A DNA stretch of 64,000 nt from Clostridium ihumii AP5 (GTDB lineage Bacteria; Bacillota; Clostridia; Clostridiales; Clostridiaceae). Each line of letters opens with the position of its first letter. Position 1 is the first letter of the stretch. The position numbers and the translations under genes are program-made. This document shows positions 43,846 to 53,072 of the stretch, one piece after another. Under the pieces are notes generated by a model. The model worked only from the letters and a program-made list of their open reading frames with translations, did not search any database and was not told where the DNA came from. The stretch covers positions 40,228-104,227 of the forward strand of contig NZ_CCAT010000040.1 in assembly GCF_000612845.1 (NCBI RefSeq), given 5' to 3'.

Positions 43846-45366
43846 ATGGCAAAAGAAAAAAAGAAACGATCATTTCCTACGGCTTTTACAGTATCATTTA
43901 TAGTATTAATTCTTGCTGCATTACTTACTTATGTAATTCCAGCAGGAAAATATACTAAGCTTGCATATGATGCTGAAAGTAAAAATCTTTCAATTACTAA
44001 TCCTAAAGGGGAAATAGAACATTTAGAAGCTAGTCAAGAAACATTAGATAAGCTAAATATTAAAGTTGATATTTCAAAGTTTACAGAAGGTGCTATAAGT
44101 AAACCAATAGCAATTCCTGATACTTATGAAAAAGTAGAAAGTAATACACAAGGAATATATGATATTCTTGCATCACCAATAAAAGGTGTATATGAATCTA
44201 TTGATATTATAATGTTTGTATTTATATTAGGTGGAATTATAGGAGTTATTAATCACTCAGGTGCTTTTGATGCAGGTATGGGGAGTTTATCAAGAGCAAC
44301 AAAGGGAAAAGAAATAGTTTTAATAATTGTTGTTTCAGCGGCTATAGCACTTGGAGGAACTACTTTTGGACTAGCAGAAGAAACTATAGCATTTTATCCA
44401 ATATTAATGCCTATATTCTTACTTGCAGGATATGATGCAATTGTATGTATAGCAGCTATATACTTAGGTTCAGCACTTGGAACTATGTTCTCAACTGTAA
44501 ATCCATTTTGTACAGTTATAGGTTCTAATGCAGCAGGTATAAATTTTACTGAAGGTCTTACTTGGAGAATAATAGGACTTATAGTATCTATGGCAGTATG
44601 TATAATTTATATTATTAAATATGCTAAAAAAGTTCAAAAAGATGCATCTGCATCTATTATATATGAAGATAAAAAGCATATAGATAATAAATTCTTAAGT
44701 AACTATGATAAAGATAACATACCTAAATTTACATTTAGAAAAAAAGCTATGTTAACAATATTATTAATAGGATTTATTATAATGATTTGGGGTGTTTCAA
44801 GTCAAGAGTGGTCATTTGAACAAATGACAGCATTATTCCTGTTTATAGCATTAGTTATAGCTTTTATTTCAGGAATGGGAGAGAAGGTTTTTGTAAATAA
44901 ATTTGTAGAAGGTGCTGCAGATTTAACTGGAGTTGCACTTATTATAGGTGTTGCTAGAGGTGTAAATATAATAATGGATAATGGGCTTATAAGTGATAGT
45001 ATTTTATATTATTCATCTAATTTAGTAAATGGTATGAATTCTATAGTATTTATAATTGTTATGATGCTTATATTCTTAGTATTAGGATTCTTCATTCCAT
45101 CTGCTTCAGGGCTTGCAACACTTGCAATGCCAATTATGGCACCACTTGCTGATACTGTAGGATTGTCAAGAGATGTTATAGTAAGTTCATATGCTTATGG
45201 ACAAGGATTAATGTCCTTTATAACACCAACAGGACTTATATTGGCAACGCTAGAAATGGTAGATGTAACTTATGATAAATGGCTTAAATTTGTAATGCCA
45301 TTGATGGGATTAATAGGTGGATTATCAATTATAATGTTAATATTACAAGCATTTATACCACTATAA
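43846..45366 (+). CDS. YfcC family transporter, second copy
   Basis: A 506-residue paralogue of the preceding gene in the same orientation. It keeps KKRSFPTAFTVSFIVLILAA, GGIIGVINHSGAFDAGMGSL, FGLAEETIAFYPILMPIF and SGLATLAMPIMAPLAD. Differences cluster in the soluble loop after helix 1 and between helices. The duplication is old enough for clear divergence but the membrane core is preserved, so both may be active with different substrates or expression. ATGGGGGAAT precedes the ATG. The 363-base gap before it, beyond the terminator, holds only A+T-rich sequence. Confidence 0.9.
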   Translation: MAKEKKKRSFPTAFTVSFIVLILAALLTYVIPAGKYTKLAYDAESKNLSITNPKGEIEHLEASQETLDKLNIKVDISKFTEGAISKPIAIPDTYEKVESNTQGIYDILASPIKGVYESIDIIMFVFILGGIIGVINHSGAFDAGMGSLSRATKGKEIVLIIVVSAAIALGGTTFGLAEETIAFYPILMPIFLLAGYDAIVCIAAIYLGSALGTMFSTVNPFCTVIGSNAAGINFTEGLTWRIIGLIVSMAVCIIYIIKYAKKVQKDASASIIYEDKKHIDNKFLSNYDKDNIPKFTFRKKAMLTILLIGFIIMIWGVSSQEWSFEQMTALFLFIALVIAFISGMGEKVFVNKFVEGAADLTGVALIIGVARGVNIIMDNGLISDSILYYSSNLVNGMNSIVFIIVMMLIFLVLGFFIPSASGLATLAMPIMAPLADTVGLSRDVIVSSYAYGQGLMSFITPTGLILATLEMVDVTYDKWLKFVMPLMGLIGGLSIIMLILQAFIPL

Positions 45367-45371
45367 TAGGG

Positions 45372-45407
45372 AAAACACATGTGAAGTTTATTTCACATGT
45401 GTTTTTA
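45372..45407 (+). terminator. Terminator after the second YfcC gene
   Basis: AAAACACATGTGAA and TTCACATGTGTTTT pair over 14 bases, starting six bases after the stop codon. Confidence 0.92.
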
Positions 45408-45520
45408 ATTTGATAGGAATTTAATAAATTATATTAAGAAATTAAGGAATGAAAAGTAATATAAAAATAAGTATAATATGTTAAAATTATGTATAAATTG
45501 AAAAAATATAAATAAACTAG

Positions 45521-45548
45521 TTGACGATACAAAAAATAAAAGTATAAT
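45521..45548 (+). promoter_or_regulatory. Promoter of the ABC exporter leader
   Basis: TTGACG and TATAAT with 16 bases between them: a near-consensus promoter about 390 bases before the first ABC gene, giving a long leader transcript. Confidence 0.75.
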
Positions 45549-45605
45549 TAAATAATGTAGTACAAATTATTTGAATTTTAAGAAAAAATAAGAGGAGGTA
45601 AAATC

Positions 45606-45728
45606 ATGACAACAATATTAATGAATAGAAACTTTGATGTGATTATAGTGAGAAGATTTAACGGTATAGCATGCAAAAAAGTTAAGATGTCATCAGTCTT
45701 ACCTCTAAATAAGAATAAGATTTTGTAA
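45606..45728 (+). CDS. Probable 40-residue leader peptide for the ABC exporter
   Basis: A short frame with an excellent ribosome binding site (AGAGGAGG) starts at ATG 45606 and ends with TAA at 45726-45728. It begins MTTILMNRNFDVIIVRRFNG and ends VLPLNKNKIL, a basic peptide with no known family. It lies between a strong promoter and two hairpins that precede a heterodimeric ABC exporter. That order is the one seen for antibiotic-sensing leader peptides such as BmrB before bmrCD in Bacillus subtilis, in which a stalled ribosome prevents a terminator. I infer the same role here; the peptide sequence itself is not recognisably related. Confidence 0.7.
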   Translation: MTTILMNRNFDVIIVRRFNGIACKKVKMSSVLPLNKNKIL

Positions 45729-45783
45729 GGTTACATAAGTTTACTTAATAACTTTTAAAATTTGTTTCATTATTGATTATTAG

Positions 45784-45876
45784 AGCGCGACTGAGAAGTT
45801 GCGCTTTTATAAATATAGCCTAAAAAGAGGCTCTATTAATTTTAGTGTAGCTAAGATTAATAGGGTCTCTTTTTAT
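45784..45876 (+). promoter_or_regulatory. Two-hairpin attenuator before the ABC exporter genes
   Basis: The first hairpin is AGCGCGACT-GAGA-AGTTGCGCT (45784-45805), nine pairs and then TTT. The second is long, AAAAAGAG to CTCTTTTT (45822-45876), with ATTAAT/ATTAAT inside and TTTAG/CTAAG at the top, ending in T5. Both lie between the leader peptide stop codon and the first ABC gene and look like terminators. Confidence 0.75.
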
Positions 45877-45940
45877 GTTTTTAATGAAATAAAGTTCTTA
45901 TTTAGATGCATAAGGTAAAAATTATAGAGAGGTGAAAAAC

Positions 45941-47671
45941 ATGAAATTATTTAAAAACTATATAGCAAAACACTTAAAAGCACTTAGTATTCCCATTATA
46001 GGGATGATAATTGCACTAGGAATTGATAGTACATTTCCATATCTACAGAAAATATTTGTAGATGATATCATGATAAATAAAAAAGATAATATGTTATTAA
46101 AATTTTTTATGATATTTATGATTTTAACGTTATTACGTTCAGTTATTGGATATATAAAAGAATATTTATTTGATAAATTTGCATTAAATGTTGCTAAAGA
46201 TATGAGAAAAGATTTATTTAGTAAAATACAAACTTTTGAATTTTCCTTTTTTGATAACATAAATACAGGAGAACTAATGTCAAGAGTTGGAGAAGACGTT
46301 GATACTATTTGGGATACATTAGGATTCGGAATAAGACTTTTAATAGAAGCTATAATTCTTTTTATAATAACACTTGTAATTATGCTTAAGTTAAATACAT
46401 TTTTAACTGTAGTATCTTTGGTAGTTTTAGCGCCTGTAAGTATTTTAGGTTTGAGATTTGACAAGAAATTTTGTGATATGTATGAAAAGATAAGTGATCA
46501 AACAGCAGAAATAAACTCAATGGCACAGCAAGATATAGCAGGTATAAGACTTGTAAAGGCATTTGCGAGAGAAAAACATGAAATAAGTAAATTTTTAGAA
46601 GTAAATAATGAGTATTACAATTTGAATGTTAAACAAGCAAAGCTACTCAGTAAGTTTTTGCCAACAGTAGATTTTTTGACTAACTTAGCACCAGTGGCGA
46701 TGATTATATTTGGAGGTCTTTTAACTATACAAGGAAAAATATCATTTGGAACAATCCTTGCTTTTAGTAGTTATATAATGAATATTTCATTTTGTGTAAG
46801 AAATTTAGGATGGCTTATAAATCTTTTATCTCAAAATAAGGCATCTATAAATAAGATATATAAAATTCTTGAAAGAGAACCAAATATAAAATCTAAAGAT
46901 GATGGATATAACCCAAATGAAGTTTTAGGTAATATAGAATTTAAAAATGTAAAATTCAAATATAATAATGAAGAAATTCTTGAAGATATAAATTTAAATA
47001 TTCCTAAAGGTAGTACAGTAGCTATTATGGGTGAAACAGGATGTGGAAAGACATCATTATTATCTTTAATAGGAAGATATTATGATGTATATGATGGTGA
47101 AGTTTTAGTTGATGGAGTAAATGTTAAAGAATGGAATTTGGAAAAATTAAGAAGTAATATGTCAGTAGTATTTCAAGATACATTTCTTTTTTCAGATACA
47201 ATAAAAAATAATATTGATTTTGGAAATGAAAATTCATTTGAAGAAATTATTAAAGTGTCAGAAGAAAGTTGTGCATATGACTTTATAAATGAAATGGAAC
47301 TTAAATATGATACTGAGATTGGTGAAAGAGGTGTTGGACTTTCAGGAGGACAAAAGCAAAGAATTTCTATAGCAAGAGGACTTTTAAGTAAAAGCTCCAT
47401 ATTAATATTAGATGATGCAACGTCTGCATTAGATATGGAAACAGAATTTAAAGTTTTAAAGAATCTTTCAAATAGAAGAGATAAACCAACAACATTTATA
47501 ATAGCTCATAGAATTTCAGGAGTTAAAGATGCAGATATTATATTATTTATGAAAGACGGTAAAATCGTAGAAATGGGAAATCATGAAGAATTATTGAAAA
47601 AACAAGGTTATTACTATAGTATTTACTGTCATCAATTTAAAGATTTTGAGCTAATAAAGGAGGTAAGTTAA
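45941..47671 (+). CDS. ABC exporter half, BmrC-type subunit with degenerate catalytic site
   Basis: A 576-residue half-transporter with six helices and a nucleotide-binding domain. Walker A is GETGCGKTS from residue 364, the signature is LSGGQKQR, and Walker B ends ILILDDATSALD with Asp491 and Asp492. The second position, usually the catalytic Glu, is Asp, the mark of the non-catalytic site in heterodimeric exporters such as BmrCD and TM287/288. The partner gene starts one base after the stop, so the two are translated together. ATG at 45941 follows GAGAGGTG. Drug or lipid export is the expected function. Confidence 0.92.
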   Translation: MKLFKNYIAKHLKALSIPIIGMIIALGIDSTFPYLQKIFVDDIMINKKDNMLLKFFMIFMILTLLRSVIGYIKEYLFDKFALNVAKDMRKDLFSKIQTFEFSFFDNINTGELMSRVGEDVDTIWDTLGFGIRLLIEAIILFIITLVIMLKLNTFLTVVSLVVLAPVSILGLRFDKKFCDMYEKISDQTAEINSMAQQDIAGIRLVKAFAREKHEISKFLEVNNEYYNLNVKQAKLLSKFLPTVDFLTNLAPVAMIIFGGLLTIQGKISFGTILAFSSYIMNISFCVRNLGWLINLLSQNKASINKIYKILEREPNIKSKDDGYNPNEVLGNIEFKNVKFKYNNEEILEDINLNIPKGSTVAIMGETGCGKTSLLSLIGRYYDVYDGEVLVDGVNVKEWNLEKLRSNMSVVFQDTFLFSDTIKNNIDFGNENSFEEIIKVSEESCAYDFINEMELKYDTEIGERGVGLSGGQKQRISIARGLLSKSSILILDDATSALDMETEFKVLKNLSNRRDKPTTFIIAHRISGVKDADIILFMKDGKIVEMGNHEELLKKQGYYYSIYCHQFKDFELIKEVS

Positions 47672-47672
47672 T

Positions 47673-49442
47673 ATGGTTGAAGATAAAAGCAAAGTTCATA
47701 AGTGGAATACGGTAAAAAGATTAGGGCAATATGTAAAACCATATAAGTGGAAAACCATAGGAGTAATACTTGTGTTACTTGTTGTAATGACTTGTAATAC
47801 ACTAAACCCATATCTTATGAAAGTTTCAATTGATACTTTTGTTGCAAATAAAAATGTAAGTGGATTATTTGGTATGGGACTTGCATTAGTAGGTATAAAT
47901 ATAGTTGCAATGATATTGTCTAAGATAAGAATATTATCTATGAGTAAAATAACAAATAGAATTTTAATTGATATAAGAGATGAGCTTTATACTCATATAC
48001 AAACTTTAAGTTTTTCCTTTTTTGATAATAGACCAGTTGGGAAAATACTTTCAAGAGTAGTAGGAGATGTAAATGCATTACAAAATTTATTAAATAACAG
48101 TATTGTTAATTTAATACCTAATATTTTTACTGTAACTATAGTTACAGTAATGATGTTTATATTAAATCCAATACTTGCAACTATTTGCATAATAGTACTT
48201 CCTGTACTTTTAGGTGCAATGTTTCTTATTGAAATAAAATCAAACAAACGTTGGAGAATTTTTAGGGAAAAGCGTTCAACTTTACTTGGATATACTCATG
48301 AAGCATTTTCAGGTATAAGAGTGGTTCAAGGATTTAATAGAGAGAAATATTCAAAAGATAAATTTGTAAATAACTTAAATGAACATGGAGATGGATTTTT
48401 AAATGCTGTAAAAATTCAAGATTATTTTTGGCCTATAGTTGATTTATGTAGGGGAACAGGAATAGCAATTGTATTATTTGCAGGATATAAATTATTTGTA
48501 AATGATAGTGTATCTATGGGAACTTTAATGGGATTTGTTATGTATATAGAAATGCTTTGGAGACCTATAATGAATTTAGCGTCTTTCTATAGTGCATTTA
48601 TAACAAATCTTTCAGCAGCAGAGAGAATATTTGATGTTCTAGACACTACAAATGATATGGTTACAGAAGGAAAAAATGAAAAAATGCCTTCTATAAAAGG
48701 AAATATTAAATTTGAAAATGTAACTTTCTCATACGATAACAATGATGTTCATGCACTTAAAAATACATCATTTAGTTTAAAAGCTGGAGAAAAGGTTGCA
48801 TTAGTAGGTGAAACTGGTGCAGGAAAAACTACTATAACTAATCTTATAAGTAGATTTTATGATCCAACATTCGGAAGAGTGCTAATAGATGGAGTAGATA
48901 TAAAAAATGTAGAACTGGAAAGTTTAAGAAGCCAAATGGGTATAATGCTTCAAGATTCATTTTTATTTTCTACTACTATTAAAGAAAATATTAAATATGG
49001 AAAATTAGGTGCTACTGATGATGAAGTTATTGCAGCATCAAAGGCTGTAAATGCACACAACTTCATTAAAAAATTAGAGAATGGATATGATACAGAGGTA
49101 AATGAAAGAGGTTCTAGACTTTCATTAGGACAAAGACAATTAATTGCTTTTGCAAGAGCATTAATTGCTAATCCTAAAATATTAATACTAGATGAGGCAA
49201 CAGCAAATATTGATACAGAGACAGAAAGACTTGTTCAAAAAGGAATAAAAAAGCTTATGGAAGGTAGAACATCAATAGTAATAGCACATAGACTTTCAAC
49301 TATAAGAGATTGTGATAAAATATTTGTTTTATCAAAAGGTGAAATTGTGGAAGAGGGAACACATGAGCAGCTTTTGAAAATGAAAGGCTATTATTACAAT
49401 ATGTATTGTGCACAATATAGTTTTTTAAATGAAGGAGCATAA
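47673..49442 (+). CDS. ABC exporter half, BmrD-type catalytic subunit
   Basis: The 589-residue partner has six helices and an ATPase domain with Walker A GETGAGKTT, signature LSLGQRQL, Walker B LILDEATANID (Asp507, Glu508) and the switch His in IVIAHRLSTI. The catalytic Glu is intact. Its signature carries Leu instead of the second Gly, as happens where the other subunit's site is degenerate. Together with the preceding gene it forms one heterodimeric exporter with a single active ATP site. GGAGGTAAG in the end of the upstream gene is its ribosome binding site. Confidence 0.93.
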   Translation: MVEDKSKVHKWNTVKRLGQYVKPYKWKTIGVILVLLVVMTCNTLNPYLMKVSIDTFVANKNVSGLFGMGLALVGINIVAMILSKIRILSMSKITNRILIDIRDELYTHIQTLSFSFFDNRPVGKILSRVVGDVNALQNLLNNSIVNLIPNIFTVTIVTVMMFILNPILATICIIVLPVLLGAMFLIEIKSNKRWRIFREKRSTLLGYTHEAFSGIRVVQGFNREKYSKDKFVNNLNEHGDGFLNAVKIQDYFWPIVDLCRGTGIAIVLFAGYKLFVNDSVSMGTLMGFVMYIEMLWRPIMNLASFYSAFITNLSAAERIFDVLDTTNDMVTEGKNEKMPSIKGNIKFENVTFSYDNNDVHALKNTSFSLKAGEKVALVGETGAGKTTITNLISRFYDPTFGRVLIDGVDIKNVELESLRSQMGIMLQDSFLFSTTIKENIKYGKLGATDDEVIAASKAVNAHNFIKKLENGYDTEVNERGSRLSLGQRQLIAFARALIANPKILILDEATANIDTETERLVQKGIKKLMEGRTSIVIAHRLSTIRDCDKIFVLSKGEIVEEGTHEQLLKMKGYYYNMYCAQYSFLNEGA

Positions 49443-49674
49443 GAAATTAATAAATTATATTAGAAATAATTAAAGTTTTTACATTGTAATGGATAAATTT
49501 AAAGGGCTATTCTGGAAGATGCTAATAACATGTAAAAGTAAAATTCTTTAATTTTTAAATAAGGGTTTCTTTAAATTTTTCATTACAAAATTAAACTTAG
49601 TAAGGTAAGAAATAAGAAGTATACCTAAAAAGATAAAATATAACAAAATTCAGTTTACAAAATGGGGGAAAGCA

Positions 49675-50862
49675 ATGAATAGGGAAATAGAATTTTACTT
49701 TTTTGGAGATGCAGGAAGTTATGACGAATACAATCCAGCATTAATTTTAAATAGATTAAAGGCACAAGAAATAATATATTTTATAGCATCAAATGAGCCA
49801 TTTTCAATAGAAAAAAGAGATATATCAAATGAATTAGATATTGATGAAAAAATAGTAGAAGATATACTTTATGACATGGTTAAAATTAATGCTATAGAGG
49901 AAAGAAGTAATTCATATAGAATAGACTTTCCGATATTTCTAGAACAAGATGTTTTAAAGATAGAAAAGTTTTTATATGGAGTAGGAGAGTCTATTGGAAA
50001 TAAAATTGTAAATATAAAAGAAATTATTTTAAATGAATTGAAAAAAATAAGTACTTACAAGAAATATTCAAATGAAAGATTATTGTATCATATAATATGT
50101 GACCATGTATTTGATGGAACTGCTTTTGAATTTTTTGAAGAAAAGGGGCTATTTTGTACATCAAAAGAACAAATAGGAAATAGAGATTATTTAATCGTAG
50201 CATATGAAAAAAGTGAAGTAGTATCTAATCATAGCAATAGATTACTTTGTAGTAGCAATAATTATAGAACAGAAAAATATACATTTAATAGCTTCGGTGA
50301 TTGTAATGGAAATAGAAAAGATATGTTTAGATTTTTAAATTTAACTAATTTAGGAATAAATAATTCTACAAAGTTTGAAGAACTTAACTTTTCATATATA
50401 AAAATTATTGAAAGAATGAATAAAGAGTTAGCAAATAAATGTGGGGAATTAATTATTAAACTTAATTTGGAAGATTTAAAATATGAAGATTTAACTACAG
50501 AAGAAAAGGAAATAGCAGATTTTTTAATTAATATGGAGTATTTAAAAAAAGAAGAAGGAAGAAATATTGAACTTAATATTCCAATATTTAATGAGAATGA
50601 TAAAAAAATTATATATAAAATAGGTGAAATTATACTTAATGAAATTTATGAACAAGTTAATAAAATACTTATTAGTTTAGAAGATAATAAACTTAATATT
50701 ACAGCAATAAAGCATAAAGTTAAAATAAAAGAAATATTAAATGAAATGTGGCATCAAATTTTTGGACTAACAAATGAATACTTATGTAATATAGGTTTTG
50801 TAGAAAAACCAGAAAATAAAGATTGTGAAGGTAGATATTTAAAGAGTTTTTGTTGGAGGTAA
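49675..50862 (+). CDS. Unknown protein with two winged-helix-like segments
   Basis: I cannot assign this 395-residue protein. Residues 28-90 look like a winged helix (RLKAQEIIYFIASNEPFSIE, with ISNELDIDEKIVEDILYDMV as recognition region), ending in the strand SYRIDFPIFLEQD. Near residue 275 a second unit ends similarly in NIELNIPIFNENDKK. So it may be a duplicated domain with a Cys-containing insert between. Both halves are followed by a helix of similar build, KIEKFLYGVGESIGNKIV and KIIYKIGEIILNEIYEQV. The gene heads an operon with a GNAT acetyltransferase and another unknown. GGGGGAAAG precedes the ATG. A transcriptional regulator is plausible. Confidence 0.75.
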   Translation: MNREIEFYFFGDAGSYDEYNPALILNRLKAQEIIYFIASNEPFSIEKRDISNELDIDEKIVEDILYDMVKINAIEERSNSYRIDFPIFLEQDVLKIEKFLYGVGESIGNKIVNIKEIILNELKKISTYKKYSNERLLYHIICDHVFDGTAFEFFEEKGLFCTSKEQIGNRDYLIVAYEKSEVVSNHSNRLLCSSNNYRTEKYTFNSFGDCNGNRKDMFRFLNLTNLGINNSTKFEELNFSYIKIIERMNKELANKCGELIIKLNLEDLKYEDLTTEEKEIADFLINMEYLKKEEGRNIELNIPIFNENDKKIIYKIGEIILNEIYEQVNKILISLEDNKLNITAIKHKVKIKEILNEMWHQIFGLTNEYLCNIGFVEKPENKDCEGRYLKSFCWR

Positions 50863-50870
50863 GATTAGGT

Positions 50871-51425
50871 ATGATTTATGGTGAAAAGGTTGCAATAAGA
50901 CAAATGGAAATTGGAGATGAAGATTACCTTTATAAATGGTGGAATAATGAAAAGCTGATGTCTCATGCTACATGGATATGTGGTCTTTTAAAAAGCAAAG
51001 AAAGTATAAGAAAATCTATAACTAATGATATTGAATGTACAGAATTATTTCCTGAAACTAAGAGATATATTATATGTAAAAAATCTGATTTAGAACCTAT
51101 AGGGGAAATGAATTATTGTGATTATGACTCAAGAAACCAAAAATCAGAACTTGGAATTAAAATTTGTGAAGTAGATGAACAAGGAAAAGGTTACGGAGAA
51201 GATGCACTTAAAATATTTATAGATTTTATGTTTAAACATTTAAATTTAAATAAAATAGAGTTAACTACAATGAAGGATAATACTAGAGCACAAAATTTAT
51301 ATAAAAAGCTTGGTTTTAACGAGATAGGAATAATAAGAAAAGCTATATTTGATAGTAGAAATGGAGCTTTTTCAGATGTTGTATATATGGATTTATTAAA
51401 AGAAGAGTGGGTTAATGGAAAATAA
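50871..51425 (+). CDS. GNAT family N-acetyltransferase
   Basis: The 184-residue protein has the GNAT acetyl-CoA fold of the RimJ/RimL or spermidine acetyltransferase type. Evidence is EIGDEDYLYKWWNNEKL near the start, the beta-bulge strand ELGIKICEVDEQGKGYGEDA (acetyl-CoA loop Q/R-x-x-G-x-G/A as QGKGYG), and RAQNLYKKLGFNEIGIIRKA near the C-terminus. The substrate, a protein N-terminus or small molecule, is unknown. ATG at 50871 lies 11 bases after GGAGG at the end of the upstream gene. It overlaps the next gene by 11 bases. Confidence 0.9.
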   Translation: MIYGEKVAIRQMEIGDEDYLYKWWNNEKLMSHATWICGLLKSKESIRKSITNDIECTELFPETKRYIICKKSDLEPIGEMNYCDYDSRNQKSELGIKICEVDEQGKGYGEDALKIFIDFMFKHLNLNKIELTTMKDNTRAQNLYKKLGFNEIGIIRKAIFDSRNGAFSDVVYMDLLKEEWVNGK

Positions 51426-52272
51426 ATTTAATGTATTTTCTTTAGAAAATTACCCTGAAAGTCAAAATCGAGCAGAAAAATTAGCTTGCTATATGAAATA
51501 TGATACTTTATTAATTTTAAATGACAAGTTCAACTTTATAGGACGAGGTAAAAGTGGAATTTGGTGTGCAGGTATAAATATAAATGAGCCTTATAGAATA
51601 ATGTTATTTTTAAACTATGAAGAACATAATAAAAGAAAAGTTATTATTTGGAGTAAGGATTTAAAACACATTTCTAATGGATTAAGAATATTAAAACAAT
51701 TAAATTATAAGAATGAAATTAAATTGTTTAATGAAAATGATTTTTTATGCCATTCAACTACAATTGAAAGTTTTGTTTCAATATTAAAAGATAAAGCAGT
51801 ATATAGTTATAGTGAATTACAGAAAAGGAACCACAGTATTGAAACATATAGAAAAGAACTTAAAGAACCTAAAGATTACTTTAAATATATAGATTTGTGT
51901 AAAAAAAATAGTATAAGCTCAGAAATAGTTGTTGCGTCAAGACAATTTAAACATATTAATGATAGTTTTGATATAAAATATAAGCCAGGAGTAAGAATGT
52001 ATTTTAAAGGAAGTACAATAAGAAAAGTAAAAGGTTGCTGTAGTGATGGATTACATGTAGCTATGGTATATAAAAAAATACCAATAAAATATGCTGAATT
52101 CTTTATTATTGCATATAAGAGTGAATTTGATAGATTATTGAGCATTAATAATTTTAGTGAAAAAAAAGACATATTGAATAAAATAATTTTTTTAGAAGAG
52201 AAGGAGTATTGGAGTCCAAAAGAATTTATAGAAAAATGCAATAATATTATAATGAACTATAAAAATAGGTAA
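51415..52272 (+). CDS. Unknown protein, possible ADP-ribosyltransferase-like C-terminal part
   Basis: This 285-residue protein is not one I recognise. The first 100 residues form alternating strands and helices with TLLILNDKFNFIGRGKSGIW. From residue 108 it reads DFLCHSTTIESFVSILKDKA, where a His-Ser-Thr strand and then a helix with a leucine-rich SIL resemble the start of the ADP-ribosyltransferase fold used by DarT and Tpt1-like enzymes (H-x-T then a helix before a loop). PGVRMYFKGSTIRKV and DGLHVAMVYKK are later strands. The resemblance is weak. The gene overlaps the GNAT gene by 11 bases in one operon, so its job is probably linked to it. Confidence 0.72.
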   Translation: MENKFNVFSLENYPESQNRAEKLACYMKYDTLLILNDKFNFIGRGKSGIWCAGININEPYRIMLFLNYEEHNKRKVIIWSKDLKHISNGLRILKQLNYKNEIKLFNENDFLCHSTTIESFVSILKDKAVYSYSELQKRNHSIETYRKELKEPKDYFKYIDLCKKNSISSEIVVASRQFKHINDSFDIKYKPGVRMYFKGSTIRKVKGCCSDGLHVAMVYKKIPIKYAEFFIIAYKSEFDRLLSINNFSEKKDILNKIIFLEEKEYWSPKEFIEKCNNIIMNYKNR

Positions 52273-52303
52273 GCTATTAAGCATTTAGCTTACCTGTTTT
52301 TTA
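52268..52303. terminator. Convergent terminator
   Basis: GGTAAGCTA and TAGCTTACC form a nine-base-pair stem with TTAAGCATT as loop, and T-rich sequence on both sides. It ends the GNAT operon and overlaps the end of the - strand gene at 52301. Confidence 0.85.
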
Positions 52304-53041
52304 TATATTAATAGTATCAACAGTTAGTTTAACTTCTTTATTTATAAATTCTGCAAAGTTAGTATTTATTAAATCTTGTTTAAATTCATTTTCAAGTTCT
52401 TCTATAGATTTATTGTAAATACTTTCAAAATGAATTAATGAATTTGTTTCAGTAAATTTTTTATATAAGTTAGTATATGATTTATTTCCATAATTAAATA
52501 TTAAAAAACTTGTAAATGCACCAGCTAAGGTGTAAGTAAATATTTGATTATGTTTATAAAAGCTCTCATCCTCTAACAACATATTTAAAGAAATATACTT
52601 AGATGAAGTTATAAAATTTTTAACCCAAATTTCATTAGGAATTCCCCACCATGTTTTGTCAAAGCACATAGCTAAACCTTCTCTTAATAATGTACTTTTA
52701 GCTAACCCAAACTTTAAATAGGTTATATAGTGAACATCTTCATGATATCCTAAACATTTTGTTTTGTCATTGTATACTGCATATAATCCAGATTCTCCTT
52801 CATCTTCAGGATATCTACAAAAACCATTACATGGATCATCATCACCGTATAATTTACCAACTTCCTTTGAATCATTGCATAGAAAGTATTTAATTTTTTC
52901 ATTTACACTAATGTTTAGAACTCTAGTTATATGGTTAAAACAATTTTCTTGAAATAATGCTATTTCCTTTATATGTTTTTCAGCTAAACTATTTTCATGG
53001 AAATTGAATATATAATGCTCACTCTGAAAAATTTTCCACAT
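52301..53041 (-). CDS. Putative zinc metallopeptidase, gluzincin type
   Basis: The 246-residue protein shows HEDVH at residues 100-104, an HEXXH zinc motif, and Glu121 in TLLREGLAM 17 residues after it, the layout of gluzincin peptidases including the peptidase MA-like family. There is no signal peptide, and the start MWKIFQSEHYIFNFHENSLA (20 residues) is soluble. It is short for such enzymes. I infer peptidase activity only from the motif. A GGGGG ribosome binding site precedes the ATG on the - strand. It follows an alpha/beta hydrolase gene by 31 bases, probably in the same transcript. Confidence 0.75.
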   Translation of the reverse strand: MWKIFQSEHYIFNFHENSLAEKHIKEIALFQENCFNHITRVLNISVNEKIKYFLCNDSKEVGKLYGDDDPCNGFCRYPEDEGESGLYAVYNDKTKCLGYHEDVHYITYLKFGLAKSTLLREGLAMCFDKTWWGIPNEIWVKNFITSSKYISLNMLLEDESFYKHNQIFTYTLAGAFTSFLIFNYGNKSYTNLYKKFTETNSLIHFESIYNKSIEELENEFKQDLINTNFAEFINKEVKLTVDTINI

Positions 53042-53072
53042 AAGATATACCCCCTAATATAATATTTTTAGT

